This document shows positions 17,279 through 25,183 of a stretch of 64,000 nt of DNA, in pieces. The notes under the pieces were generated by a model, which was given only the letters and a program-made list of their open reading frames with translations, was not told the origin of the DNA and did no database searches. The DNA is from Cyclobacteriaceae bacterium (GTDB lineage: Bacteria > Bacteroidota > Bacteroidia > Cytophagales > Cyclobacteriaceae): contig JANQPQ010000056.1 of NCBI GenBank assembly GCA_028285445.1, forward strand, positions 1 to 64,000. Reading direction: 5' to 3'. Both the position numbers and the translations under genes were made by a program. Each line of letters starts with the position of its first letter. Position 1 is the first letter of the stretch.

Positions 17279-20200
17279 ATGGTCAGAAGATTACTGGTTG
17301 TTACCTTGTTAGCACTCCTTCCTTTTTTAATGTATGATGCTTATGCTGCCGAAGTTGGCCTTATCCAGCGAGGGACGGTATCAATTACAAATACTAGTGT
17401 CAGTGTGACGATAGACCCGGTATGTACCGCTCAATCTGTGCTCTTCTTTTCAGTAACCACTGATGACGCGGATCCTGGGGACGTGGCTGTTGGGGGTGAG
17501 TTGGTAGATGAAACAACGATTACCTTTCACCGGAATAACGGTGCCGGTGCCACGGGACTAATCAGTTGGCAAGTTATTGAATTTGAAAGTGGAGTTAGCG
17601 TACAAAGAGGATCTGTTAGCGGGTTTAACGCCGCCGGAACTAATGTAACAATAAGTGCAGTAACCCTGGCCAATTCCTTTGTGTTAGTAAGCGCAATTAG
17701 AGAGGGCACAAGTTGGAGTAGTGATGATGGTATCACAGCTAACCTTAGTGCTTCTACCAATATATTTATTGACGTAAATGCCGGGACAGCTGGTACAGCT
17801 TACTGGCAGGTTGTTGAGTACAATGATGCCACCGTTCAAAGAGTTACCACTACCCTTAGCTCTGGGAGTGCTAGTACTACCTCCGCGATATCTGCCGTAG
17901 ATCCTGCTAAAACATTTGTTGTTGGTAGCTCCTACCACGATGCTACTGTAAATGCAGACGACCTGCCAAGAACAGAGCTTACTAACTCAACCACCTTAAC
18001 CTTTACCAGGGTAGGTACTACCGGAACCCATACTTTCGTTAGCTACGTGGTTGAACTAAACGACGCTAGTACGGTGTCCCGAGGTAATGCCACCTTTGGC
18101 AGCGGAGTTACAAATCAAAGCGTGGCGATTACTGGGGATATTGATGCATCAATTGTAAATGGCCCTGGGAGTCAAGGAAGACAAGGTAGCTCTTCCCATT
18201 CCTCTGATGATAACCTGGGGCATGTTTGGTTCAGGTATCAAATTACGAGTGCAACAAATCTTGAAGTCGACCGTGCCATAGGTACAAGCTCAACGGCTAA
18301 CGCACCATGGGAAGTAATTACGTTTGAAGATAACTACAAACATACCACCTACTATTCATTCGCAACTGGTGCTTGGGATGCTAATACTTCATGGTCTTTA
18401 ACATCAGACGGCTCTAGCGGCGCGGCTCCAGCAGGTGCCTGGCCTCGAAGAGGAGATGATGCTGTTATAAACACGGCTCATACGATTACTGTAGATGCTG
18501 TAGATGACAACCTATTTTGTGGAGTAGCTGCGGATGATCTAAACAGGGCCAATGTAGGAACTGGTTTTCCAGGAGGTACTGTTGCTAAGTTTTATCACAC
18601 AGGGGATTTACTAATAGGCGGCACCCTGGTATTTACAAACGGGATTGGCATTATGCTGGAAGGGTTTACTTACGTTGATGACGGAGGAACTTTGCAGACC
18701 AGTGGAGCAGGATCAAATGACGACATCCTTAACCTCGGCTACATGGAGATAGCACCAACGGCAATATTGCTGGTTGGGGACGACCTGCAGATGTCGGGCA
18801 ATAGCATTACTATTATTGATAACCTCACGATTGCGGTTGATGATATCTATCTTGACAATACCGATGCTACCCTGTGTGGATCTGGGTCAGCAACTATAGC
18901 TGATGACGTGCAATTTTTTAATAGCGCTACCGTCGCCCAAATTTGCTCGCAGTTTACCATTACATGTGGCGGTACCTGCGCAACAGGTACTGGAAGCTTT
19001 GATTCGGGAAATACTGGTCCGGGTGGAGTAGGATCCACTGATGGGACCGGCACATTGGAGTATTGGATTGATGCAAACAGTGGTGTAACTGGCTCAGCGC
19101 CTATTACCGCCTGGACAGAACTTTCTGGTAACGGGGTAACAAACACTGTTAATGGCGACCCGCAATTAGTTACAAGTGTATTAAATGGTCAATCTGTAGG
19201 CCGATTTGATGGCGTTGGAGATATTATTCAGACTAACCTCAGCATTAACGAATCAGTTTTTGCAGATCTTACTACACTGGCGGTGTATGCTCCGAATGGA
19301 GTAAATGTTGGCGCGGTATGGGGAGAATTAGATGCGGGGTTTGATAGATATTTAGTGGATGCTACCGGCGGTTGTGACTTTGCTATAAGTGACGGCTCTG
19401 CATGCCAGAACGATGCTGCTCTCTTTCAAGATGGGATCTTTGTTGTAACCTCAGCTATTTTCGATGAGGACGCCGTAAATGGCACATTTGCATTTGTAAA
19501 TGGTACGCAAGAGCTAAATTTTACAGCCAATCATGGGCCTAATACTTCAAACAACCTTCAGGTTGCAGCCATAGGAAGTTCTACTAACGTGTTCAGGGGA
19601 GATATCGCCGAGGTAATCATGCGAAGCGAAATTGATGCAGCAGAAAGAATAATTATGGAGAATTATCTATCTGCTAAGTATGGATTAGCCATGGGATCGA
19701 ATGATGTTTATACCATGGACAATGGCGGAAATGGTGACTTTGACTTTGAAGTTGCTGGGGTCGGCCAAGCTGCTGATGGATCCAATCACAGGGATGCTCA
19801 AGGAACAGGAATTGTGAGGGTATTCAACCCTAATGATCTGGACAACGGTGAATTTCTAATTTTCGGACACGATAACACGTCGTTGAACGACGCCAATACT
19901 ATTGATGTGGATGGAGCGGTAATTGAAGCTAGACTTGACCGTGAGTGGCGTCTAAGTGAAAGCGGAGATGTAGGTACGGTTAGTATTTCCTTCGATGTGA
20001 GTGGGTTCTCAACTCTTGTTGGTTCCGATTTAAGACTTCTGATTGACCGAAATGACAATGGCTTTATGGATAACGATGTTACTCCTATAGCCGGGTCTTT
20101 TGTTGGTGGTGTTGTGACCTTTTCTAGTGTTAATTTTAGCGATGCCGATCGATTTACTTTAGGAACAGCAGATGCCACAAACTCTCCTCTACCAATTGAA

Positions 20201-20722
20201 CTTTCTGCCTTTAGAGCAGTTCCAGTTGAAGCTGGTGTTTCCGTGCAATGGAGTACCGCGTCTGAAACCAATAATGATTACTTCACAGTTGAGCGTTCAG
20301 CTGATCTGAAGTTCTGGAGTGAGGTAGCTGAAGTTGAGGGCGCTGGGTTCAGCAATGAAACGGTACAATACGAGATTATTGATGATGGTGAACTGTCTGG
20401 TGTAGTCTATTACCGACTCAAGCAAACTGACTACGACGGGACATACGAATACTCCCATACCGTTAGTGTTTTTGTAGGTGATGGGGAGGAAATTCGGGCC
20501 TACCCCAATCCTTCCGATGGAACATTTACCGTTACAAATGCAGCCAAATACCAAGTGCAGAATGTAAGGGTGATGAATATACTCGGTCAGAGGCAGTTGG
20601 TCAACATCTCTAAGTCTGGGACTAATATTCTTATTGATGGCACCCTACTAAAAGATGGAGTGTACCTACTGGAGCTTCGCAATGGGTTCGACCGCAGAAC
20701 TGTTAGGCTACTAAAGCACTAA
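17279..20722 (+). CDS. large T9SS-secreted multidomain protein with LamG-like module
   Basis: A 1147-residue protein with a signal peptide (MVRRLLVVTLLALLPFLMYD, cleavage after AYA). Residues about 25-350 are beta-rich repeats. Near 360 there is a segment of the kind seen before G8-type beta-helix domains (YSFATGAWDANTSWSL, GDDAVINTAHTITVDAV). A LamG/concanavalin-like module starts near 600 (EYWIDANSGVTGSAPITAWT) and ends in the ENYLSAKYGLAM motif. A large beta region follows. The C terminus is a T9SS type A sorting domain (AYPNPSDGTFTVTNAAKYQV, KDGVYLLELRNG). A cell-surface role is expected; no enzyme active site is visible. It is preceded by a 199-bp AT-rich promoter region. Confidence 0.85.
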   Translation: MVRRLLVVTLLALLPFLMYDAYAAEVGLIQRGTVSITNTSVSVTIDPVCTAQSVLFFSVTTDDADPGDVAVGGELVDETTITFHRNNGAGATGLISWQVIEFESGVSVQRGSVSGFNAAGTNVTISAVTLANSFVLVSAIREGTSWSSDDGITANLSASTNIFIDVNAGTAGTAYWQVVEYNDATVQRVTTTLSSGSASTTSAISAVDPAKTFVVGSSYHDATVNADDLPRTELTNSTTLTFTRVGTTGTHTFVSYVVELNDASTVSRGNATFGSGVTNQSVAITGDIDASIVNGPGSQGRQGSSSHSSDDNLGHVWFRYQITSATNLEVDRAIGTSSTANAPWEVITFEDNYKHTTYYSFATGAWDANTSWSLTSDGSSGAAPAGAWPRRGDDAVINTAHTITVDAVDDNLFCGVAADDLNRANVGTGFPGGTVAKFYHTGDLLIGGTLVFTNGIGIMLEGFTYVDDGGTLQTSGAGSNDDILNLGYMEIAPTAILLVGDDLQMSGNSITIIDNLTIAVDDIYLDNTDATLCGSGSATIADDVQFFNSATVAQICSQFTITCGGTCATGTGSFDSGNTGPGGVGSTDGTGTLEYWIDANSGVTGSAPITAWTELSGNGVTNTVNGDPQLVTSVLNGQSVGRFDGVGDIIQTNLSINESVFADLTTLAVYAPNGVNVGAVWGELDAGFDRYLVDATGGCDFAISDGSACQNDAALFQDGIFVVTSAIFDEDAVNGTFAFVNGTQELNFTANHGPNTSNNLQVAAIGSSTNVFRGDIAEVIMRSEIDAAERIIMENYLSAKYGLAMGSNDVYTMDNGGNGDFDFEVAGVGQAADGSNHRDAQGTGIVRVFNPNDLDNGEFLIFGHDNTSLNDANTIDVDGAVIEARLDREWRLSESGDVGTVSISFDVSGFSTLVGSDLRLLIDRNDNGFMDNDVTPIAGSFVGGVVTFSSVNFSDADRFTLGTADATNSPLPIELSAFRAVPVEAGVSVQWSTASETNNDYFTVERSADLKFWSEVAEVEGAGFSNETVQYEIIDDGELSGVVYYRLKQTDYDGTYEYSHTVSVFVGDGEEIRAYPNPSDGTFTVTNAAKYQVQNVRVMNILGQRQLVNISKSGTNILIDGTLLKDGVYLLELRNGFDRRTVRLLKH

Positions 20723-20740
20723 GGATACCTTAGCAACGTT

Positions 20741-23347
20741 TCATTCTGACCTTAGGCTCTCAGAGGGGCTTACCCTGGCCGCACGTAAAGCCTGGCTACA
20801 GATAGTTAAGGTACCAATTGCAAGCATTATTCCTACTCCAATTAAGAACTCCATAGGTCCGAGCGGAGCTTTGTAAGCCATCTCAGGAAGCACCAACTGC
20901 TGAAAGATTAGGATTGTAACCACCACGGCTATTACCGCAGCAATTGCCAACAGCTTTAAAAAGCCCATGGAAAGTAGAGAAACAAGATTAGATACATCGG
21001 CTCCCATAACTTTCCGGATGCCCACCTCTTTGATTTTAGTTTCTGCGCTGTAAACCGCCATTCCCAGCAAGCCCATACTGGCAATCGATATAGCGAGTAC
21101 GGCTGCGAACCCAATTACCTTAATAGCTTTAGTGTAACTAGAATATGCTTCGTCAATTTGATTGTCGTAAAATTCCGCTTCAAAATCATGTACCTTCCCA
21201 TCAATTCCTTCCCAAGTCTTCTCAAAAGCGGCCATGGTTGAGGCCATATCACTGCTTCTAACTTTAAGGTTTGCCTGCCGAAATGCATCTGGATAGTAGT
21301 GCAGGTAAAACCCCTCAAGTGGTTGATTAAGTTTGGCGTAATGAAAGTCCTTCACAACGCCCACTATTTTCATTTCAGTTCCCCTGCTAGTAGTTATAAT
21401 TTTTTCCAGGCTTTCAAGTGGTGACCCAATATTCAATTGTTTTAGCAATTTCTCGTTTACTATAATTAGGTGTTCTGACTCCCCTGGCTCTCGCTCTGGA
21501 AATGTTCGGCCAGCAATCAATTGTAGCCCATGGTTTGGTATGAAGTTGCCTGAGGCAAATAGCCTATCGCTAAGAACTGAATCAGCCCCAAACTTAACCC
21601 AGATATTATTTCTTGTGCCCAAACCCACGATATGTGAAGACATGGAAATACTTTCCAACTCAGGGAATTTAGAGTACTCGTTTATAAAGGTTTGGTAGTT
21701 ATTTCCTTGTAAAGGCACATTTAATATATGCTGGCGGTCAAACCCCAGATCGTAGTTAATGGCAAATCTAAATTGCTTGTTAGCTACCGTTGCCACGATT
21801 ATGAATATTAGGGAAATGGTAAACTGCAAGACAATCAATGCCTTGCGGATGCCTATTCCAGAGAATATTTTGATTTTAGTCTCGTCACGCAGAATTGAAG
21901 CTGGCTTAGTAGCAGAAAGGTAAATAGCCGGTAAAATGCCAGCTAATATGCCAACGAATAATGCAAATGCCACGAAACTCGCAACAACCAGTAGGTTAAG
22001 CTCGAAGGCAAGAAACTGTGTTAGGTCTCTGGTAATCTCCAGGAATTGTCCCTGTATTGCTTTCATAATAATGAATGCAAGCAACAGGGCTCCCAACGAA
22101 GTAATTACAGATTCAAATAGAAATTGGATTACTATCTGATGGCGCTTCCCTCCCATAACCTTGCGGACGCCAATTTCTTTTAGCCTTCTCAGTGCCTTCG
22201 CAATAGAGAGGTTAGTATAATTGAAACACGCCGAAAGGATAACCACCGCGGCTAGTATAGAGAATGCAACAATTACACTCGATTCAAATGTTGGCCCAAT
22301 TTGATTGCTGAGATCAAGGCCGGGAGTAATCTCTGCAAGCGACTGCAGGCTAAAGAAGACGCGTAGATTCTCGTCCTCATCGTATCGACTACTCTGGCTG
22401 AGTAAGAAATTTTCAATATCCCCCAAATCCATGTCTTCATTTAGCAATAAGTAGTTGTAATTGGAGGTGTAGTCAAACCAATTGGTGGTAGTCTTATGTA
22501 ATTTATCCTGAGCCTCCAAAATGGGCAAAGTGCTAAATGAAGCTAGCATCTCGAACTGCATGTGCGAGTTCCTGGGTATGTCTTCTAAAATACCGGTAAT
22601 GGAAAACTCTCCATATGGGCCCACAGTCACGTTCTGGCCAACAGCCTCACCGTCGCCAAAAAGTTTCTTCGCTGCCTTGCTGGCAAGTATCAAAGAGAAG
22701 GGCTTTTTTAGAGCGGTCTCGGGATTTCCCTGTTGGAGCTTAAAGGAAAAAACACTGAGAAAGTTTTCATCAGCATAATGGCCTTCCATTGGAAGTTTCC
22801 TCTCGTCAGTTGCCACGTCGAAATTGAAATATCGCCTAAGTTTAACCACCCGCTCAATACCGCTGAAATTCTCAAGCCCCTCGGCAAGGGGTGTGGGGCT
22901 AGTTGCCAGGTAAGACGCACCAAAGTCCATGTAATGACTTTCCGTAATTACCCTATAAATCCTATCTCCCCTCGTATGGAAATTGTCAAAGGAGGTTTGG
23001 TCAATAATGATATTGATTACCAGCAGCCCGACAGACATACTGATCGCAAGCCCAATGATGTTAATCACTGAAAATAGTCGGCTGCGGAGAAGGTTCCTAA
23101 TTGCGGTTTTTGAGTAACTCTTAAACATGTAGTTTGTTGTTATTTGCGTTCTAATTTTGGGTTTCTTGACCACCGAAGGTCTCATCATTTTTACTACCTC
23201 TTTGTTATATATGCTTCTGGCTTTGTTTGCACCAAACCTCTCCCTGTTCAATCTGTAAGACTCCTGTAAGTCGCCTTCTAATTCTTCATAGATATCAGGC
23301 TTACAGATCCACCGAAAGAGCTTACCGAAAAATGTCCTCTCCGTCAT
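20741..23347 (-). CDS. FtsX/MacB-type ABC transporter permease, PadR-linked
   Basis: The start is taken at the ATG at 23347 because it overlaps the stop of the upstream PadR gene in TAATG; an ATG six codons upstream would overlap that gene by 19 bp. The product is about 868 residues. A helical N-terminal segment (DIYEELEGDLQESYRLNRER) typical of PadR-linked permeases is followed by a membrane helix near residue 90, a MacB-type periplasmic core domain, three FtsX helices, a second periplasmic domain and a final FtsX block (IGIRKVMGADVSNLVSLLSM). IGVRKVMGG and IGIRKVMGA are the typical FtsX cytoplasmic-loop signatures. No ATP-binding subunit is encoded nearby, so the ATPase partner must be elsewhere. 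Substrate unknown. Confidence 0.88.
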   Translation of the reverse strand: MTERTFFGKLFRWICKPDIYEELEGDLQESYRLNRERFGANKARSIYNKEVVKMMRPSVVKKPKIRTQITTNYMFKSYSKTAIRNLLRSRLFSVINIIGLAISMSVGLLVINIIIDQTSFDNFHTRGDRIYRVITESHYMDFGASYLATSPTPLAEGLENFSGIERVVKLRRYFNFDVATDERKLPMEGHYADENFLSVFSFKLQQGNPETALKKPFSLILASKAAKKLFGDGEAVGQNVTVGPYGEFSITGILEDIPRNSHMQFEMLASFSTLPILEAQDKLHKTTTNWFDYTSNYNYLLLNEDMDLGDIENFLLSQSSRYDEDENLRVFFSLQSLAEITPGLDLSNQIGPTFESSVIVAFSILAAVVILSACFNYTNLSIAKALRRLKEIGVRKVMGGKRHQIVIQFLFESVITSLGALLLAFIIMKAIQGQFLEITRDLTQFLAFELNLLVVASFVAFALFVGILAGILPAIYLSATKPASILRDETKIKIFSGIGIRKALIVLQFTISLIFIIVATVANKQFRFAINYDLGFDRQHILNVPLQGNNYQTFINEYSKFPELESISMSSHIVGLGTRNNIWVKFGADSVLSDRLFASGNFIPNHGLQLIAGRTFPEREPGESEHLIIVNEKLLKQLNIGSPLESLEKIITTSRGTEMKIVGVVKDFHYAKLNQPLEGFYLHYYPDAFRQANLKVRSSDMASTMAAFEKTWEGIDGKVHDFEAEFYDNQIDEAYSSYTKAIKVIGFAAVLAISIASMGLLGMAVYSAETKIKEVGIRKVMGADVSNLVSLLSMGFLKLLAIAAVIAVVVTILIFQQLVLPEMAYKAPLGPMEFLIGVGIMLAIGTLTICSQALRAARVSPSESLRSE

Positions 23348-23682
23348 TACTTGATATTTTGCCAACTGACCTGGGGCACGTCACTCCATAAACCTTCCCT
23401 CAGTCTTTTGGCTTCTTCCAGGGCCTGCTTTCCACCGATTGTTAGTTTGTAATACTTCTTTCTCCTGCCTCCCCGCTCTTTTGTGGCACCACCAAACTCT
23501 GATTGAATGAAATTCTTCTTTTCTAGCCTCGCTAATGCCGCATGCAATGCACCCCTACTCAATGCCCGCCCCATGCGTACACCAATTTCCTCCTGAATCG
23601 AAACTCCGTAAGCATTTTCACCCAATACCAACACTGTTAAAAGCACTATCTCCTGAAACTCTCCTAAATGTGTTCCCTTCAT
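23347..23682 (-). CDS. PadR-family transcriptional regulator
   Basis: A 111-residue single-domain PadR protein with a winged helix (LGENAYGVSIQEEIGVRMGR, RGALHAALARLEKKNFIQSE) and the wing GGATKERGGRRKKYYKLTIGGKQAL. It is the first gene of a two-gene unit with the permease that starts within its stop codon. PadR proteins usually repress their own operon. A 24-bp near-perfect dyad at 23729-23752 is a good candidate for its operator. Confidence 0.93.
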   Translation of the reverse strand: MKGTHLGEFQEIVLLTVLVLGENAYGVSIQEEIGVRMGRALSRGALHAALARLEKKNFIQSEFGGATKERGGRRKKYYKLTIGGKQALEEAKRLREGLWSDVPQVSWQNIK

Positions 23683-23728
23683 TCTATTATTTAATTCTTA
23701 TTTGAATACGAAATATAACTTAATTTGT

Positions 23729-23752
23729 TTCTACTATGAAGACATAATAGAA
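23729..23752. promoter_or_regulatory. candidate PadR operator (24-bp dyad)
   Basis: The sequence has the form TTCTA-C-TATG-N4-CATA-A-TAGAA, a near-perfect palindrome with one mismatched pair outside the four-base centre. It is 47-70 bp upstream of the PadR start codon, where an operator overlapping the promoter would sit. The TATG-N4-CATA core is in keeping with dyads bound by PadR dimers. Binding by this protein is an inference. Confidence 0.45.
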
Positions 23753-23818
23753 TTTTGAACTTCCAGTGTGGAAGTATCACGATTTACAAGAAATGATTTG
23801 GGAAGTCTAAAAAAGAAG

Positions 23819-23890
23819 GATACCTGCCCCTGGTCTCCTCCGCAAGCCTATGGCAATCCTTAAGAAGAGGGAGACGCAGGGTAAGGTATC
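23819..23890. repeat. imperfect long hairpin element
   Basis: The arms 23819-23838 and 23870-23890 pair as GATACC-T-GCCCCTG-GTCTCC against GATACCTTACCCTGCGTCTCC (read on the opposite strand), with a 31-base loop. No T-run follows on either strand, so it is not a standard terminator. It shares CCTGCC and CCCCTGGT blocks with the hairpin at 42684-42778, which raises the possibility of a dispersed palindromic repeat family. It lies in the gap between the PadR gene and the small membrane peptide. Confidence 0.4.
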
Positions 23891-23944
23891 AGAAAGCAGC
23901 CAAAGAAGGTCTTTAAGTCTTTAGCCCTGGGCTAGTTTAGTATA

Positions 23945-24046
23945 TTAACTCGTTCCGACTAACACTACAAGAACCAGAAGTATCACAATAAGTATTACTG
24001 CTTTTACGTCCTTCATGATGCCTTCTGATCTGTCGTAGTATCTCAT
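23945..24046 (-). CDS. putative 33-residue single-span membrane peptide
   Basis: Reading the minus strand from an ATG at 24046 gives 33 residues: a charged N terminus (MRYYDRSEGIMKDVKA), then a hydrophobic helix of about 14 residues (VILIVILLVLVVLV) and GTS. Composition and layout fit a type of very small membrane protein common in bacteria. It follows the terminator of the coiled-coil lipoprotein gene on the same strand, so read-through could produce it. There is no clear ribosome binding site, which is normal in this phylum. Whether it is translated is not known. Confidence 0.45.
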   Translation of the reverse strand: MRYYDRSEGIMKDVKAVILIVILLVLVVLVGTS

Positions 24047-24075
24047 ATTTTACTGTAGTTTAAGTTAGAAAGAAA

Positions 24076-24102
24076 GCCGGCCGGAGCTCAACCTCTCCGG
24101 CC
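24076..24102 (-). terminator. rho-independent terminator of the coiled-coil lipoprotein gene
   Basis: On the minus strand the stem GGCCGGAG (24102-24095) pairs with CTCCGGCC (24086-24079) around an eight-base loop and is followed by CTTTCTTTCT. It sits 11 bp after the stop codon of the lipoprotein gene at 24113. Confidence 0.75.
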
Positions 24103-24112
24103 AGCTGGTTGG

Positions 24113-25045
24113 TTAATTGACCTTCACTACAAGGTATTTTGAATAGTTCCAGAATATATCCGGATCTTTAATAATTAAACTCGTTATTAGCTTAGCATCC
24201 TTTTCTATCTCATAGGAGCCCTGCGGATGTGGACTTACCAACTCCGCCTTGCGAGCCATCAATGGGATAGTTGTAGTTTGCCTGATATCAATTTGATAGA
24301 AATTTTCGGCCGAAAGCTGTTCGTTTAACTTCTCAACTGCTCCTATACCCAGAATTCCACCTTTTTTGGTAATAATTTGCTTTGACGAAAGTTCTTTGCT
24401 GGTTCCTAGAGCGTAGTATGCAGTATTCTGATCTTTGAGATCCTGAAGCTGCTCAGCCTGTATCTCCAGCTTGGCCAACTTAATGTTGTTCGCTAACTCC
24501 AACGTATCTACTCTTAAATTAAGTTGCTGCAAACTTTCAGCTAAAACGGCATTCCTCGATCCAAGCTCTTCCAATTGTGTGTTTAGTTTCGCAATGGATT
24601 CCTCCTTTGCAATTAACTTGGCATTGAGCCGATCTACTAACTTGTTAAGTTCTCGTATGCGGGAGTTTCTATTGCTCAGAGATTTTTGCAGTTTCGCCAG
24701 CTTTGCCCGATTCTCATCCATCAAGGCGTTAATCATCTGCAGATCTTCCACTACCGATACCTCAAAGTCTTTCCCGAATTCCACTTCATTGTCTGAAGTG
24801 CTGGCATGTATCCAATTCTCCTTCTCTTTAATAACGGCGAGGTTATCTTCAATATCCCCAATCACTCCTAAATAATTGGTTATAGAAGAATCCATCTCCT
24901 GCAATTCCTGCTGCAGCTGCTGATTTTGGGCTTCCAACTCCGCAACTTTCTCCTGGTTAAAGCAACCAGATAGCGCCATCGTCATTCCAATAAGTAATGC
25001 AGCTAAGCTTCCCTTTCTCACAGTTCTTATGTCTTTTTCAAACAT
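24113..25045 (-). CDS. coiled-coil lipoprotein, probable target of the adjacent sigma-54 regulator
   Basis: A 310-residue protein with a lipoprotein signal (positively charged start, hydrophobic core, lipobox ALSGC with Cys28). Residues about 30-210 form one long heptad-rich coiled coil (VAELEAQNQQLQQELQEMDS and, further on, LNRLNAKLIAKEESIAKLN-like heptads). The last 100 residues are a small folded domain (IITKKGGILGIGAVEKLNEQ, ending WNYSKYLVVKVN). No enzyme motif. It would be anchored in the envelope and reach across the periplasm. Its promoter region carries the same sigma-54 promoter and tandem enhancer motif as the kinase/regulator operon next to it, so it is the best candidate for direct regulation by that system. 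Confidence 0.85.
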   Translation of the reverse strand: MFEKDIRTVRKGSLAALLIGMTMALSGCFNQEKVAELEAQNQQLQQELQEMDSSITNYLGVIGDIEDNLAVIKEKENWIHASTSDNEVEFGKDFEVSVVEDLQMINALMDENRAKLAKLQKSLSNRNSRIRELNKLVDRLNAKLIAKEESIAKLNTQLEELGSRNAVLAESLQQLNLRVDTLELANNIKLAKLEIQAEQLQDLKDQNTAYYALGTSKELSSKQIITKKGGILGIGAVEKLNEQLSAENFYQIDIRQTTTIPLMARKAELVSPHPQGSYEIEKDAKLITSLIIKDPDIFWNYSKYLVVKVN

Positions 25046-25057
25046 GCCAAACTATTG

Positions 25058-25072
25058 GCAAAGCCTATTCCA
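25058..25072 (-). promoter_or_regulatory. candidate sigma-54 (-24/-12) promoter of the coiled-coil lipoprotein gene
   Basis: The minus strand reads TGGAATAGGCTTTGC, matching TGG-N9-TTGC with the required GG and GC ten bases apart. The predicted transcription start, 12 bases after the -12 element, is at about 25046, directly before the ATG at 25045. The message would therefore have almost no leader. Support comes from the same element at a matching distance from matching enhancer sites upstream of the kinase gene. Confidence 0.6.
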
Positions 25073-25124
25073 TTTTATTAACTTATTGATAATGAGCTAC
25101 TTAATTCTAGATGGGTGCGCCAAT

Positions 25125-25161
25125 AATTGTCATAATGACAATTTCATTGTTATTATGACCA
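25125..25161. promoter_or_regulatory. tandem enhancer sites TTGTCA-N3-TGACAA upstream of the lipoprotein gene
   Basis: A perfect 19-bp palindrome, AATTGTCAT-A-ATGACAATT, lies at 25125-25143 (core TTGTCATAATGACAA). A second, degenerate copy, TTGTTATTATGACCA, lies at 25147-25161. Their centres (25134 and 25154) are 20 bp apart, two helical turns, and lie about 88 and 108 bp upstream of the predicted sigma-54 start. This is the usual geometry of paired sites for an NtrC-type activator. The likely binder is the response regulator encoded at 25184-26530. Confidence 0.65.
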
Positions 25162-25183
25162 CAGATGAAGGCTATTAACAGGT

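Larger units (their letters stand above)
23683..24112. other. 430-bp gap between lipoprotein and PadR genes: contents
   Basis: From right to left this stretch holds the terminator at 24076-24102, the small membrane peptide gene at 23945-24046, the long hairpin at 23819-23890, and the AT-rich promoter and operator region of the PadR gene (23690-23760). Nothing else is evident between 23891 and 23944. Confidence 0.5.
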
